Shown here: positions 33,279 through 44,562 of the stretch, piece after piece
How positions within the stretch are numbered: position 1 is the stretch's first letter
Layout: each line of letters starts with the position of its first letter
NCBI RefSeq assembly: GCF_014217255.1
Contig: NZ_CP059404.1
Coordinates: forward strand, 1,364,001 to 1,428,000
Length of the DNA: 64,000 nt
Direction: 5' to 3'
Source: Corynebacterium incognita
Lineage (GTDB): Bacteria > Actinomycetota > Actinomycetes > Mycobacteriales > Mycobacteriaceae
Translations under genes and position numbers: made by a program
Notes under the pieces: generated by a model
The model's input: the letters and a program-made list of their open reading frames with translations, nothing else
The model's database searches: none
Told to the model about the DNA's origin: nothing

Positions 33279-33851
33279 ATGGATTTCAAAGAGACTGCTT
33301 ATTGGCTGGACCAGGTGGTCCCCGCGCCGCTGGAGTTTCGCACGGTGGCCGAGTGGAAGCTGGGCACCGCGGACCTCGGTGCGGCCGGGGTGGCTGCCGG
33401 GCAGTCCCTGGCCGTGACTGCCAACTTCGGCGACGTCGACACCGGGCTCACTGCCAACGACTCCGGGCTCAACGTGCGCTGCGAGCTGCTGGCCGTAGCG
33501 CGCACCGGAGAGGCCGAGGTGGCCGCCGCGGTCAAGGCCGCCGCCGACAAACTCCATGTGGCGCAAGGGATCATCCCGGCGCAGCCGGGCGTCTTCCTGC
33601 CGGACCTCATCGACGGCACGGAGCTGGAGGGCCAGGTGACCGTGCGCCACGGCCTGCTGATTTCGCCGTATCTGTGGGGCGGTGAGGTTCCACAGGTCGT
33701 CGAGAAGCGGCGCCAGACCCTGGTCCTGCAGCTGTTGTTGCTCACCGACACCGAGTACGCCTACGCCCTCGACGAGGGGATCTCGGCGATGCAGGACGCG
33801 ATGGCCGAGCAGGAGATCGACCTCCTGGAATGGTCCCGGAAGGACGGCTAG
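33279..33851 (+). CDS. Conserved hypothetical protein between aspT and dnaX
   Basis: A 190-residue soluble protein without signal peptide or membrane segment. Visible are FRTVAEWKLG, a central strand-rich part and VRHGLLISPYLWGGEVPQVV followed by an acidic helix ending LLEWSRKDG. I do not recognise a family. It is 32 bases after aspT and ends nine bases before dnaX, so it is likely co-transcribed with dnaX. Confidence 0.75.
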   Translation: MDFKETAYWLDQVVPAPLEFRTVAEWKLGTADLGAAGVAAGQSLAVTANFGDVDTGLTANDSGLNVRCELLAVARTGEAEVAAAVKAAADKLHVAQGIIPAQPGVFLPDLIDGTELEGQVTVRHGLLISPYLWGGEVPQVVEKRRQTLVLQLLLLTDTEYAYALDEGISAMQDAMAEQEIDLLEWSRKDG

Positions 33852-33860
33852 TATTTAACC

Positions 33861-36098
33861 GTGGCTCTATACCGGAAGTACCGTCCCGCATCGTTTGCTG
33901 AACTCGTCGGCCAGGAGCAGGTGACCACGCCTTTGTCCGCTGCTCTGGACGCCGGGCGCATTAACCATGCCTACCTGTTTTCCGGTCCGCGAGGCTGCGG
34001 CAAGACCTCCTCGGCGCGCATCATGGCGCGCTCGCTCAACTGCGTGGAAGGTCCCACCTCGACGCCGTGTGGGAAGTGTCCCTCGTGCGTGTCCCTGGCG
34101 CCGGGCGGCCCGGGCAACCTGGACGTCACGGAGCTGGACGCGGCTTCGCACAACGGCGTGGATGACATGCGCGAGCTGCGCGACCGCGCCTACTACGCCC
34201 CAGCGGAATCCCGCTACCGCGTCTTCATCATCGACGAGGCGCACATGATCTCCTCCTCCGGCGCCAACGCGCTGCTCAAGATCGTGGAGGAGCCGCCGGA
34301 GCACCTCATCTTCATCTTCGCGACGACGGAGCCGGACAAAATCATCGGCACCATCCGCTCGCGCACCCACCACTACCCGTTCCGCCTGCTCACTCCTCCC
34401 GCGATGAAGGGGTTGCTGGAACGCACCGTGGCCGCGGAGGGCGTGCAGGTGGAAGACTCGGTGTACCCGCTGGTCATCCAGGCTGGCGGCGGATCGCCGC
34501 GTGACACGTTGTCCATCTTGGACCAGATGCTCGCCGGCGCGGGCGAACAGGGGCTGACCTACGAGCTGGCGCGGCCCTTGCTGGGCGTGACGGACCTGAC
34601 GCTTCTCGACGACACCGTCGCCGCGCTCGCCGCGGGTGACAAGCCTGAGCTGTTCCGCATTGTGGATCGGGTGATTGAAGCGGGGCATGAGCCCAAGCGC
34701 TTCGCGGCGGACCTGCTCGACCGGATGCGCGACCTCATGGTGCTGCAGGCGGTGCCGAGCGCGTTCTCGGACGGCCTGGTGGACGCCCCGACGAACCGCG
34801 CGGAAGTGCTCGCGGCGCAGGCGCAGCAGTTCAGCGGCCCGCAGCTGACGCAGTATGCGTCCGTGGTGTCCGCGGAGATCCCGAACCTGCGCGGCGCGAC
34901 GTCCCCGCGCCTGCTCCTGGAGGTGCTGTGCGCGCGGCTGTTGGTCTCCGCGCCGCCTGCGCCAGGGCCAGTGGGTGCGACGAACGCGGCGGCGGTGCCG
35001 GGCGCGCCGGGCCAGACGCAAGCCACGCAGCAGGCGCCACAAGGTGGCGTGTCCGGGGCCGCGGCGGCGGCTGCGAAGATCGCGGAGATGCAGGAGCGCC
35101 GGCGGGCGCAGGCGAAGCCGGAAGCTAAGGCCGAGCCGGAGCCGCAGCGTCAGCCTGCCCCGGAGCGCGAGCCGGAGCGTGAGACAGAGCGCCAGCTGGA
35201 GAGTGAGCCAGAGCGCACGTCGGAGCCGCAGGGGGCGTCGGAAAGCGCGGGCGACCTGGTGGAAACCCTGCGCAAGGACTGGGCGCAGGTGCGCGCGGAC
35301 ATTGGTGCGAAGAACAAGGTAGCGGCGATTATGCTCGCCGAGGCGCGAGTGCTGGGCATCAAGGATGGCACGCTGTACCTCGGGCACAACACGGGCGCGC
35401 TCGCGGAGCGGCTCAACGCGCCCGGGCACAATGACACCATTCGGAAGGTGCTCGAGGAGCGCTTCTCGACGTCCCTGCCCGTCCAGGTCACCGTGGGCAC
35501 CGACCCGCAGGCCATGGGCTTTAGCCCCAAGAAGGCTCCGCAGACGTGGAACCCAGGGCAGCAGGCTCCGCAGGCCGCGCCGGCCGCGCCGCAGGCGGCA
35601 CCGCGGGAGACGGCGGATGACGAACAGGAGCCTGAGAGTCCAGGTACTGACGATGGCTGGGGCGCCCCGCGAAAGATAGCGGGGACGGAGGAGCGCGCGC
35701 CGGAGACTGCGCCTGCTCCCGTGGTGCCGGAACGCCCTGCCAGTGCCTCTGCGAGTGGTGGGGCCCGGGCTGCAGCAGAGCGCGCGATGGCACTGGCACG
35801 CCAGCGCCAGGCGGAGCAAGCGACGCACTCATTCTCGGACGGGGTCCCGTTGCCACCGGAACCCGACGAGCCGGATATGCCGGACGTGCCGGTGGACGAA
35901 CCTGCGGCGGCGCCAGTTGCGGCGCCGGTGGTTGAGGGGACGCCGGTCGCAAGGGCGTCGGAAAGCACTGCGAACTGGAATGAGGAAGAGGAGATGATGG
36001 CGGACGCGGCGCAGGAGCCTGGTGAGCGCGACCGCCGAAACTCTATGGAAGTGGCGATGGAGCTGCTGACCCAGGAGCTGGGCGCGCGGCGGCTGTAG
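33861..36098 (+). CDS. dnaX: DNA polymerase III subunits gamma/tau
   Basis: A 745-residue clamp-loader ATPase. The AAA+ module begins at once (ALYRKYRP), Walker A is SGPRGCGKTS at residues 41-50, zinc cysteines lie in LNCVEGPTSTPCGKCPSC, Walker B is IIDEAHM and the sensor region is FATTEPDK. After residue 370 comes a long Ala/Pro/Glu/Arg-rich linker and a tau-like domain (about 460-560), then another low-complexity stretch. GTG start. Downstream ybaB and recR are the usual partners. Confidence 0.95.
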   Translation: MALYRKYRPASFAELVGQEQVTTPLSAALDAGRINHAYLFSGPRGCGKTSSARIMARSLNCVEGPTSTPCGKCPSCVSLAPGGPGNLDVTELDAASHNGVDDMRELRDRAYYAPAESRYRVFIIDEAHMISSSGANALLKIVEEPPEHLIFIFATTEPDKIIGTIRSRTHHYPFRLLTPPAMKGLLERTVAAEGVQVEDSVYPLVIQAGGGSPRDTLSILDQMLAGAGEQGLTYELARPLLGVTDLTLLDDTVAALAAGDKPELFRIVDRVIEAGHEPKRFAADLLDRMRDLMVLQAVPSAFSDGLVDAPTNRAEVLAAQAQQFSGPQLTQYASVVSAEIPNLRGATSPRLLLEVLCARLLVSAPPAPGPVGATNAAAVPGAPGQTQATQQAPQGGVSGAAAAAAKIAEMQERRRAQAKPEAKAEPEPQRQPAPEREPERETERQLESEPERTSEPQGASESAGDLVETLRKDWAQVRADIGAKNKVAAIMLAEARVLGIKDGTLYLGHNTGALAERLNAPGHNDTIRKVLEERFSTSLPVQVTVGTDPQAMGFSPKKAPQTWNPGQQAPQAAPAAPQAAPRETADDEQEPESPGTDDGWGAPRKIAGTEERAPETAPAPVVPERPASASASGGARAAAERAMALARQRQAEQATHSFSDGVPLPPEPDEPDMPDVPVDEPAAAPVAAPVVEGTPVARASESTANWNEEEEMMADAAQEPGERDRRNSMEVAMELLTQELGARRL

Positions 36099-36148
36099 GT
36101 GATGGTCGGTACACTTTAGGGGGATAAGATACCGACGAAAGGACACCC

Positions 36149-36466
36149 ATGTCTCAGCCAGATATGAACGAACTTCTTGCCCAGGCCGCGCAGATGCAGG
36201 CAGACCTGCAGAAGGCGCAGGACGAAATCCTGGCCACCACCGTGGAGGGTACCGCGGGCAACGGCCTGGTGAAGGTCACCATGACCGGCGGCGCAGAAGT
36301 GAAGTCGATTGAGATTGACCCGCAGGTTGTGGATCCGGAGGATGTGGAGACGCTGCAGGACCTGGTTCTGGGTGCGTTCCAGGACGGCCATCAGAAGGCT
36401 GGTGACCTGGCGCAGCAGAAGCTGGGCCCGCTGTCCCAGGGCATGCAGGGTATGCCGGGAATGTAG
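36149..36466 (+). CDS. YbaB/EbfC nucleoid-associated protein
   Basis: A 105-residue YbaB/EbfC protein that binds DNA as a dimer. LLAQAAQMQADLQKAQDEI forms the N-terminal helix, followed by GLVKVTMTGGAEVKSIEIDP, the conserved three-strand core, and a Gln/Met/Gly-rich tail. GAAAGGACACCC precedes the ATG. It follows dnaX as in most bacteria. Confidence 0.94.
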   Translation: MSQPDMNELLAQAAQMQADLQKAQDEILATTVEGTAGNGLVKVTMTGGAEVKSIEIDPQVVDPEDVETLQDLVLGAFQDGHQKAGDLAQQKLGPLSQGMQGMPGM

Positions 36467-36473
36467 TGATGTG

Positions 36474-36506
36474 AGGCCAGGCCGTGTGGGCCTGGCCTTT
36501 TCTTTT
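36474..36506 (+). terminator. Terminator after ybaB
   Basis: AGGCCAGGCC and GGCCTGGCCT form a 10-bp stem with a five-base loop, followed by TTTCTTTT. It separates ybaB from the HNH gene and recR. Confidence 0.85.
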
Positions 36507-36664
36507 GCCATTGTGGGAGGAGAACGCATGTTTGGTTAATTTTGGGTTAAATGTGTTGCACAGTGTTGAGTTCGTACGCGTGTTTGATTATGTTGGTGAG
36601 TGAAGGTTGATACAGGTTTAGACGCCGGGGCGGGTGTCTGAGGTTCCATCGGGAAGGAGGGGCA

Positions 36665-38203
36665 ATGTCCCTGCATGAACACGCGGCGCGCGTGACGGCT
36701 GCGCTCGTTGCTCTCGAACGTGCCTTCCGCGATGAATCTGCGACGATTGCGGAGCTGGAACCTATTGCGCTGCACCTGGAGGAAGCGATGGCCCTCAAGG
36801 CGGCCATTGACGCGCGCTTTGCCTGGCTGGCCGGGGAACAGGAGGCCGGCCGACGCAGGGGGACAACCTCTCCGCGTGACTATCTGATGCGCGTGCTGGG
36901 TATCTCCGGGCAGGAGGCTAGCCAACGCCTGCGGAGTGCGGAGACGTTGTATGGAGCGATTGCCCCGCGGGAGATCAAGGTGGCGGACTTCCTGGGCCAG
37001 GAAGACCCAGAAGCGGCAGTTCTGGAGGCGCAGCGCAAGGAACAGCGCCGCCAAGAGGAGGAGTGCCGTAAACAGGCCGAGGCGCGGCAGCTGGCGGCGC
37101 AGGTGGCTCTGGAAAAGCAGCGCGTTGTGGAGCAGGAGCTCAAGCGCCTGAATGAGCACTCCAACCCCGGCCGGGCTGCGCTGGGGGCGACGGCGCTGGC
37201 TGAGGCGAAGAAGCGTACCCCGGAGGACCTGCGGCAATGGGTCCGGCAGGCGGTGCGGGCGGCCAACAAGAATGGGCGAACGCCGGCGGGTAAGCGGGAC
37301 CACCTCGCGGCGTATAAGAAGCGGGAGTTCTGGATGTCGCGCCCGGACTCGGATGGTGGCGTGAAGTTCGGTGGCTACTTGTCTGCCGGTGGCGCCGCGG
37401 TATTGTCGGCGGCGCTGGCGCCAGGGCGCAACGCGGGCGTGAACACGGACGCCGATCCGGCGGAGGACAGGCGGAGCCTGCCCCAGCGTCGAGCGGACCA
37501 GCTGGTGGCGCTGGCGCAGGAGTACGTGGACCGGCCGGAGCGCGTGCGCACTGGGCGGGCGAGCCTGGTGATCACTGGCACGGCTCGGGACTTTGCGGAG
37601 CTGGACGAAAACTCGAGGTTCCTGACTAACACGGGCCACGAGCTCAACTCGCTGGAGGTGCTCATCGCGGGCTGGCGCGGCACGGACTACGCACTGGTGA
37701 TGAACGATGCAAAGAAGCTGCCGCTGGCTTTCGCGCAGCGGAAGCGGACGGCGACGTTCGAACAGCGTATGGTCTTGGCGGCGATGGAGCTGGTGTGCTC
37801 CTGCCCGGGCTGCGAGGTGCCGGCGGCGGAATGCGATGCGCACCATGTGCAGGCCTTTATTGCCGGCGGGCGGACGGATATAGAAAACCTGACGCTGTTA
37901 TGTCGTAACCACCACACAGATAATAACGACAAAAGAGACGGCACCGGGGGACTGGGGCATTACGAGAGGGACCCGGGCACCGGGGTGGTGGGATGGCAAC
38001 CGCCCGGCAATAACCCGCGGATGTATAACACGACGGTGATGCGAGAACGGGCGCCCGGGGCACGGGTGTTGGCGGAGGCGCGGCAGGTGCGGCGCGAGTT
38101 AGCGGTGCCGCCGGATACGGGGGCGGTTGAAGTGTGCTGTGTGGACGGCGGCAGTGGAGGTGCTTCGGGCGCCCAGGGGGAAACGCGGGCGCGCGTAAGC
38201 TAG
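36665..38203 (+). CDS. HNH endonuclease with DUF222 domain
   Basis: A 512-residue actinobacterial protein: DUF222-like helical region to about 330 with a Gln/Glu/Arg coiled coil (about 115-165), then an HNH domain with [18 protein letters not shown], then [13 protein letters not shown]. The four cysteines bind a structural metal, and AHH plus NHH supply the active-site histidines. Such genes occur in several copies per genome; function is unclear and may relate to mobile DNA. GGAAGGAGG precedes the ATG. It lies between ybaB and recR, which are normally adjacent. Confidence 0.88.
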   Translation: MSLHEHAARVTAALVALERAFRDESATIAELEPIALHLEEAMALKAAIDARFAWLAGEQEAGRRRGTTSPRDYLMRVLGISGQEASQRLRSAETLYGAIAPREIKVADFLGQEDPEAAVLEAQRKEQRRQEEECRKQAEARQLAAQVALEKQRVVEQELKRLNEHSNPGRAALGATALAEAKKRTPEDLRQWVRQAVRAANKNGRTPAGKRDHLAAYKKREFWMSRPDSDGGVKFGGYLSAGGAAVLSAALAPGRNAGVNTDADPAEDRRSLPQRRADQLVALAQEYVDRPERVRTGRASLVITGTARDFAELDENSRFLTNTGHELNSLEVLIAGWRGTDYALVMNDAKKLPLAFAQRKRTATFEQRMVLAAMELVCSCPGCEVPAAECDAHHVQAFIAGGRTDIENLTLLCRNHHTDNNDKRDGTGGLGHYERDPGTGVVGWQPPGNNPRMYNTTVMRERAPGARVLAEARQVRRELAVPPDTGAVEVCCVDGGSGGASGAQGETRARVS

Positions 38204-38300
38204 GTGTGCGTTAGTGCGGGGGCGGTGCGTTAAGCTGCTAGGGATGGTCGCCTCGGAATGGATGGGGGCGGCGCGAGAAGTGGAATCGTGGGGTAGAAAC

Positions 38301-38957
38301 GTGTTTGAAGGACCGCTGCAAGATCTCATCGATGAGTTCTCGAGGCTGCCCGGCGTGGGGCCGAAGAGCGCGCAGCGCATCGCGTTCCACGTGCTGCACA
38401 TGGACCCAGAGGACGTGGACCGCCTGCAGAAAGCGCTGGGCGCGGTGCGCGACGGCGTGACGTTCTGCAGGATTTGCTACAACATCTCCCGCGGCAGCGT
38501 GTGCCGCGTGTGCGCGGATTCGGGACGCGACAAGACCACCATCTGCGTGGTGGAGGAGCCGAAGGACATCCAGGTTATCGAGCGGACGGGGGAGTACTCG
38601 GGCCGCTACCACGTTTTGGGTGGGGCGCTGGACCCACTGGCAAACGTGGGGCCGAAGGATTTGAATATCTCGTCGCTGTTGCAGCGCATCGGCGGAGTCT
38701 TGCCGGACCGCGAGTTGGCGGACTCGACGCCGGAGGCGCCACTGTACGACGACACCCCGGAGATCTCCGAAGTCATCTTGGCCACGGACCCGAACACGGA
38801 GGGCGAGGCCACGGCGGCGTACCTGGTGCGCCTGCTGCGGGACTTCCCGGACCTGAAAATTACTCGCCTGGCCTCCGGCATGCCGCTGGGTGGGGACCTG
38901 GAGTTCGTGGACGAGCTGACGCTCTCGCGCGCCCTGTCAGGCCGCCTGGCGGTCTAA
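38301..38957 (+). CDS. recR: Recombination mediator RecR
   Basis: A 218-residue RecR. Helix-hairpin-helix [17 protein letters not shown] is near residue 20, the zinc finger [16 protein letters not shown] near 55-72, and the Toprim domain follows ([27 protein letters not shown]). GTG at 38301 gives the standard start [17 protein letters not shown]; the open frame upstream is not used. It acts with RecF/RecO in gap repair. It is convergent with gatD at four bases. Confidence 0.95.
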   Translation: MFEGPLQDLIDEFSRLPGVGPKSAQRIAFHVLHMDPEDVDRLQKALGAVRDGVTFCRICYNISRGSVCRVCADSGRDKTTICVVEEPKDIQVIERTGEYSGRYHVLGGALDPLANVGPKDLNISSLLQRIGGVLPDRELADSTPEAPLYDDTPEISEVILATDPNTEGEATAAYLVRLLRDFPDLKITRLASGMPLGGDLEFVDELTLSRALSGRLAV

Positions 38958-38961
38958 GTTC

Positions 38962-39732
38962 TTAGCGCGCGTTGAGGCGCTCGAGCCGCAGCTTGTCGAC
39001 GGCCGCGATGTCCAACGGTTCCAGGTCCTGCAGGCGCTTGCCGAGGGCCTTGGCGAGGAGGAGATCGGCCAGCTGGGGGTTGCGGGCCAGCACGGGGCCG
39101 TGCATGTAGGTGGCGATGACGCTGCCCTGCACGGCGCCCTCGGCGCTGCGCTGCTTGGTGGCGTCGGACGGATCAACGAGGTCGGCGGTGGCGGCCGTAT
39201 CGGCGTTGCCGGTGCCCGTGGTCACCGTGCCCAGGGGCTGGGCCGTGGGACCCAAGATGGTGGCGCCCATGTGGTTTTCAAAGCCGGTCAGCGGCTCCGT
39301 CAGCTCAGCCGTGATGCCCTCCTTGGTGGGCTGGGTGGCCACCTCGCCGATGGCGCGCTCGGTGAGTGGGGTGGTGGTGGCGTCGATGAGCCCGACCCCG
39401 TCCACCACGCGGCCGGAGGCGCGGAAGGACTCGCCGAGCACCTGCAGGCCGGCGCAAATGGCCAGCACCGGGCGTCCCGCCAGCGCCGCGCGGGTGAGCC
39501 CGCCGTCCGTGATGAGGTGATCCGCCGCCAGGATCTGGGCGGTGTCCTCGCCGCCGCCGAGGGTGTAGACGTCGAGGTCGTCGGGGACGCCCTCGCCGAG
39601 CATGATGGGCTTGACCTCAGCGGCGATACCCCGCATGCGGGCGCGCTGGCGCAGCACGAGGGCGTTGCCGTCGTCGCCGTAGGTGCCCAGCACGTCAGGG
39701 AGCACGAGGCCGATGGTGAGCTTGTCAGTCAT
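38962..39732 (-). CDS. gatD: Lipid II isoglutaminyl synthase, glutaminase subunit GatD
   Basis: A 256-residue class I glutamine amidotransferase-like subunit that supplies ammonia to MurT for amidating the alpha-carboxyl of D-Glu in lipid II. Catalytic Cys93 is in LAICAGLQVLG and His211 in TYMHGPVLARNP; the early VLPDVLGTYGDDGNALVLR block is typical. Its start lies seven bases after the murT stop, so they form an operon. Confidence 0.94.
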   Translation of the reverse strand: MTDKLTIGLVLPDVLGTYGDDGNALVLRQRARMRGIAAEVKPIMLGEGVPDDLDVYTLGGGEDTAQILAADHLITDGGLTRAALAGRPVLAICAGLQVLGESFRASGRVVDGVGLIDATTTPLTERAIGEVATQPTKEGITAELTEPLTGFENHMGATILGPTAQPLGTVTTGTGNADTAATADLVDPSDATKQRSAEGAVQGSVIATYMHGPVLARNPQLADLLLAKALGKRLQDLEPLDIAAVDKLRLERLNAR

Positions 39733-39739
39733 GGGTGTC

Positions 39740-41020
39740 TTAAGCCTCCTTGGCCTGTTCTTTAGCCAGCGCCTTCTTCAGATCCCGGAACGCGGTGTAA
39801 TTGGCCAGTACCTCGATGCGGCCCTCCGGGCACGCCTTGATGGCATCCAGGGGGTTGGCGATGAGCTCGTGTTCAATGTCGGCGTACACCAGGCGCACCG
39901 CAAGGTCGGTGCCGCGCTCGCCGGCCGCCTTGACGGCCAGATCGCCGAAGTCTTCGAAGCGCACGTCCCACAGCCACGACATGTCCACGCCGTCGGCCAC
40001 CTGCCCGTTCGTGGCGATGACCAGGCCGTCCGCGGTGCGGTCCACCATAGACAGCGCCTCTTGCCAGCCCGCCGGGTTCTTGGCCAGCAGCAGGCGGATC
40101 TGGCGGTTACCCCACTGCACAGTGGAGTAGCGGCCCGCGACGTCGTCGATGGCTTCGGTCGCCGCCAACGCCGAGTCCAGGTCCGCGCCGAAGGCTTCCA
40201 CCGCCGCCGCCACCGCCTGCGCTGCGTTGCCGCGGTTCGCGCGGCCGGGCAGGGTGAGGTTGAGGTCGTGGTCGCCGTGCGGGGTGACCAGGCCGTCTTC
40301 GGTGACGGTCCAGGTGGGGGTGGGGCGGCGGAACTCGCGGCCGTCGGGAAGCTTCTTCACGGCGTACCAGTCAGTGGCCGTGCGCACCACGTGGCCGCCA
40401 GTGCGCGGGCACGACACCGAGTCGCCGAGCCACCCGGCGCCAGCCGAGACCCAGATGACGTTTTTGGCATCGTAGGCCACGGAGGTCATGAGGACGTCGT
40501 CGCAGTTGGCGATGACGGTCATGTCCGAGTTCGCCTCCACCGCGCCGCGCAGGGCCCGCTCAATCTTGTTGATCTCGCCCACGCGGTCCAGCTGATCGCG
40601 CGAGAGGTTGAGCAGAACCAAGGCCTGGGTGTTGAGCGCCTCGGCCACCTTGGGCACGTGCAGCTCGTCCACCTCCAGCACGAGGTGGGACGCGTCCGGG
40701 GAAGCCAGCAACGCGGAGATGAGGCCGGCGTCCATGTTGTCGCCGCCGTCGTTAGTCGCCACGGTGTAGCGCGAACGCATTGCTGCCGCCAGCATCCGGG
40801 TGGTGGTGGACTTGCCATTGGTGCCCGTGACTAGGACCGCCGGGCGGTTCTTGCCCACGTGCTCCATGATGTTCGGGTCGATGGCGGCCGCGACGAGCCC
40901 GCCGATCATTCCGCCCGCGCCCCGGCCCGTGGCCCGGGAGGCGGTGGTAGCGAGGGAGGCTGCGGTGGTGGCGGCGGTGGTGCGCAGCTTGCTCAGCGCA
41001 CCGGGCAGTCTAAAACTCAT
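39740..41020 (-). CDS. murT: Lipid II isoglutaminyl synthase, Mur-ligase subunit MurT
   Basis: A 426-residue Mur-ligase-like ATPase. The P-loop is LVTGTNGKSTTTRML (about residues 63-77), Mg-binding DELH in LVLEVDELHVPKV, and NLSRDQLDRVGEI is the conserved ligase segment. The C-terminal domain begins near residue 300. The zinc-ribbon insert described in other MurT proteins appears reduced: only one cysteine remains in the segment VSCPRTGGHVV. An N-terminal Ala/Thr-rich stretch (about 1-45) precedes the domain. Confidence 0.93.
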   Translation of the reverse strand: MSFRLPGALSKLRTTAATTAASLATTASRATGRGAGGMIGGLVAAAIDPNIMEHVGKNRPAVLVTGTNGKSTTTRMLAAAMRSRYTVATNDGGDNMDAGLISALLASPDASHLVLEVDELHVPKVAEALNTQALVLLNLSRDQLDRVGEINKIERALRGAVEANSDMTVIANCDDVLMTSVAYDAKNVIWVSAGAGWLGDSVSCPRTGGHVVRTATDWYAVKKLPDGREFRRPTPTWTVTEDGLVTPHGDHDLNLTLPGRANRGNAAQAVAAAVEAFGADLDSALAATEAIDDVAGRYSTVQWGNRQIRLLLAKNPAGWQEALSMVDRTADGLVIATNGQVADGVDMSWLWDVRFEDFGDLAVKAAGERGTDLAVRLVYADIEHELIANPLDAIKACPEGRIEVLANYTAFRDLKKALAKEQAKEA

Positions 41021-41098
41021 GCCACCAGCGTAGTCCCGCCACCCGACTCACTGCAGGACCCCTGCCGGAGCGCCGGGATTTTCCCAGCAATTACCCGG

Positions 41099-42502
41099 CT
41101 AACTCTGGGTTTGGCTGCCCTGACCGCCCTGACCGCCTTGGCTGCGGTTGCTGCGGCGTCGCCTGCCCCCGCGGCGCCGGGATCGGCCCTTGGGCTTGGA
41201 ATTCTGGTCCGGCTGGTGCTGGCTCGGTTGGGAAGACTGCGCAGCCTGGGGCGCTGCGGACTCGCCGGTCGAGTTGGGGTTGCGCTTGCGCCCACCCCGG
41301 CGCCGCGAGCGCTTCCGGTTACCCGACTTGCCCTGGTTGGTCGCGCCCTGGCCGCGGGAACGGCGCTCACGGTCGCGCTTGGCCTGCGCCGCCCGCGCTT
41401 CCTGCCGGGAGGCTTTCTCGGCGGCCAGGCGGTCGGCCTCGGGGTCCGCGTCCTCGATGGTGTCTAAGGCGGCGAGGAACTGTTCGTCGGTTAGCAAAGG
41501 GATGCCCTTGCGTGCCGCATGCATGGCCTTGCCGTGCCCGGCCTCGAGGTCGTTACACACCACCACGGAGGTCTCACGGGTGAGCTTTTCGGAATAGTTG
41601 AGTTCCTCGCGGATGATGCCCTCAATGATGATGTCCGGGTGGACCGTAATCTCCGGCGCGATCACCACCTCCATACCGCGCACCAGGTTGCCGCCTGGCT
41701 GCAGCTTGCCGGGGTTGTGGTGTACCCGCTCCGCGCGGGTGGCCTCCAGGCGCACGTGCGATCGCTGGAGGCCAAAGCGGTCTGCTGCCAGATCGTCCGG
41801 CGTCGCGGTGGCTACCTGCTCGGAGGTTTCGGCGCGTGCGGTGAGCGTGCGGTACAGCTCGATGAGCAGTAGGGTTTCCGCGCGCGAAACCTCGGCCTCC
41901 GGCCTGCGGGCACGCTCGACGGTGGCCTGCGGGCTGGGGGCGGCGATGCCGGCGTGCCGGGCCACGGCTGCCAGGCGGGTGTCGCTCAGAGGCAAGGCTT
42001 GGCGACGCGCGGTGCCCAAGGTATCCACAATCCGTACCGGCCGCGGCACGTGGCCCACCTTCTGGCGGCGCCGGTTGCGGGACTTGTTGCGGCTGCGGGC
42101 CCGGTTGGCGCGCGCGGCCGCCGTCATGGCGCGGCGCGCCTCGGAGACGATGAAGCCCCAGTACCGGCTGGTGTTGTGGAGGACGAGGACGCGGTCGTCG
42201 AGAAGCCTGTCCAGGGGCTTGAGCACCTTGGCGAAGGCGGGGGACGCCGCGATCTCCTCCCTGTTAAGGCCGTGCTGGTGGAAGGGGCCTGGGTCACCGT
42301 CGGGGTTAATGACGGCGTGGAATTCCTGGTCGGTATTGCCGGCGTCATCAAAGGTCACGGCGTCAATGGTGACGATGCGGGCACTGGCCGGGTGGATGCC
42401 CGTGGCCTGAATGGTGACGGCCACGTTGGGGAACCGCTCCACCTGTTCCAGGCGCGCGGCTTCGCGGGGGTGAAGCTTCTCAGCCTCGGAATTATCAGAC
42501 AT
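41099..42502 (-). CDS. Degenerate DnaQ-like exonuclease fused to a BRCT domain
   Basis: A 467-residue protein in three parts. Residues 25-220 have the DnaQ exonuclease fold pattern, but the catalytic Asp-x-Glu of motif I is Thr-Ile-Gln (NVAVTIQATGIHP), the motif II Asp is replaced (LHNTSRYWGF) and the motif III His is not found. A BRCT domain follows (NLVRGMEVVIAPEI to LLTDEQFLAAL, about 265-345). The tail after 350 is extremely basic and repetitive (RRRGGRKR, RRRGGRRRR), suited to nucleic-acid binding. It is probably a non-catalytic DNA or RNA scaffold. ATG at 42502 chosen. Confidence 0.78.
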   Translation of the reverse strand: MSDNSEAEKLHPREAARLEQVERFPNVAVTIQATGIHPASARIVTIDAVTFDDAGNTDQEFHAVINPDGDPGPFHQHGLNREEIAASPAFAKVLKPLDRLLDDRVLVLHNTSRYWGFIVSEARRAMTAAARANRARSRNKSRNRRRQKVGHVPRPVRIVDTLGTARRQALPLSDTRLAAVARHAGIAAPSPQATVERARRPEAEVSRAETLLLIELYRTLTARAETSEQVATATPDDLAADRFGLQRSHVRLEATRAERVHHNPGKLQPGGNLVRGMEVVIAPEITVHPDIIIEGIIREELNYSEKLTRETSVVVCNDLEAGHGKAMHAARKGIPLLTDEQFLAALDTIEDADPEADRLAAEKASRQEARAAQAKRDRERRSRGQGATNQGKSGNRKRSRRRGGRKRNPNSTGESAAPQAAQSSQPSQHQPDQNSKPKGRSRRRGGRRRRSNRSQGGQGGQGSQTQS

Positions 42503-42523
42503 CACCACCCAGCCTAATGCACG

Positions 42524-44462
<1,939 letters not shown>

Positions 44463-44562
44463 GCCCACCAGCCTAGTTGCATCGTGTGAGATGTCGCAAC
44501 CACTTGGTGGAATTTTTTGCGGAGGCGGGTTGAAGTCTAGTGGACACGCTAGGATGTTCGGC

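Noticed and set aside
33867..35828. Minus-strand open frame opposite dnaX
   Set aside because: Arg/Leu-rich mirror of dnaX; the plus strand has complete AAA+ motifs.
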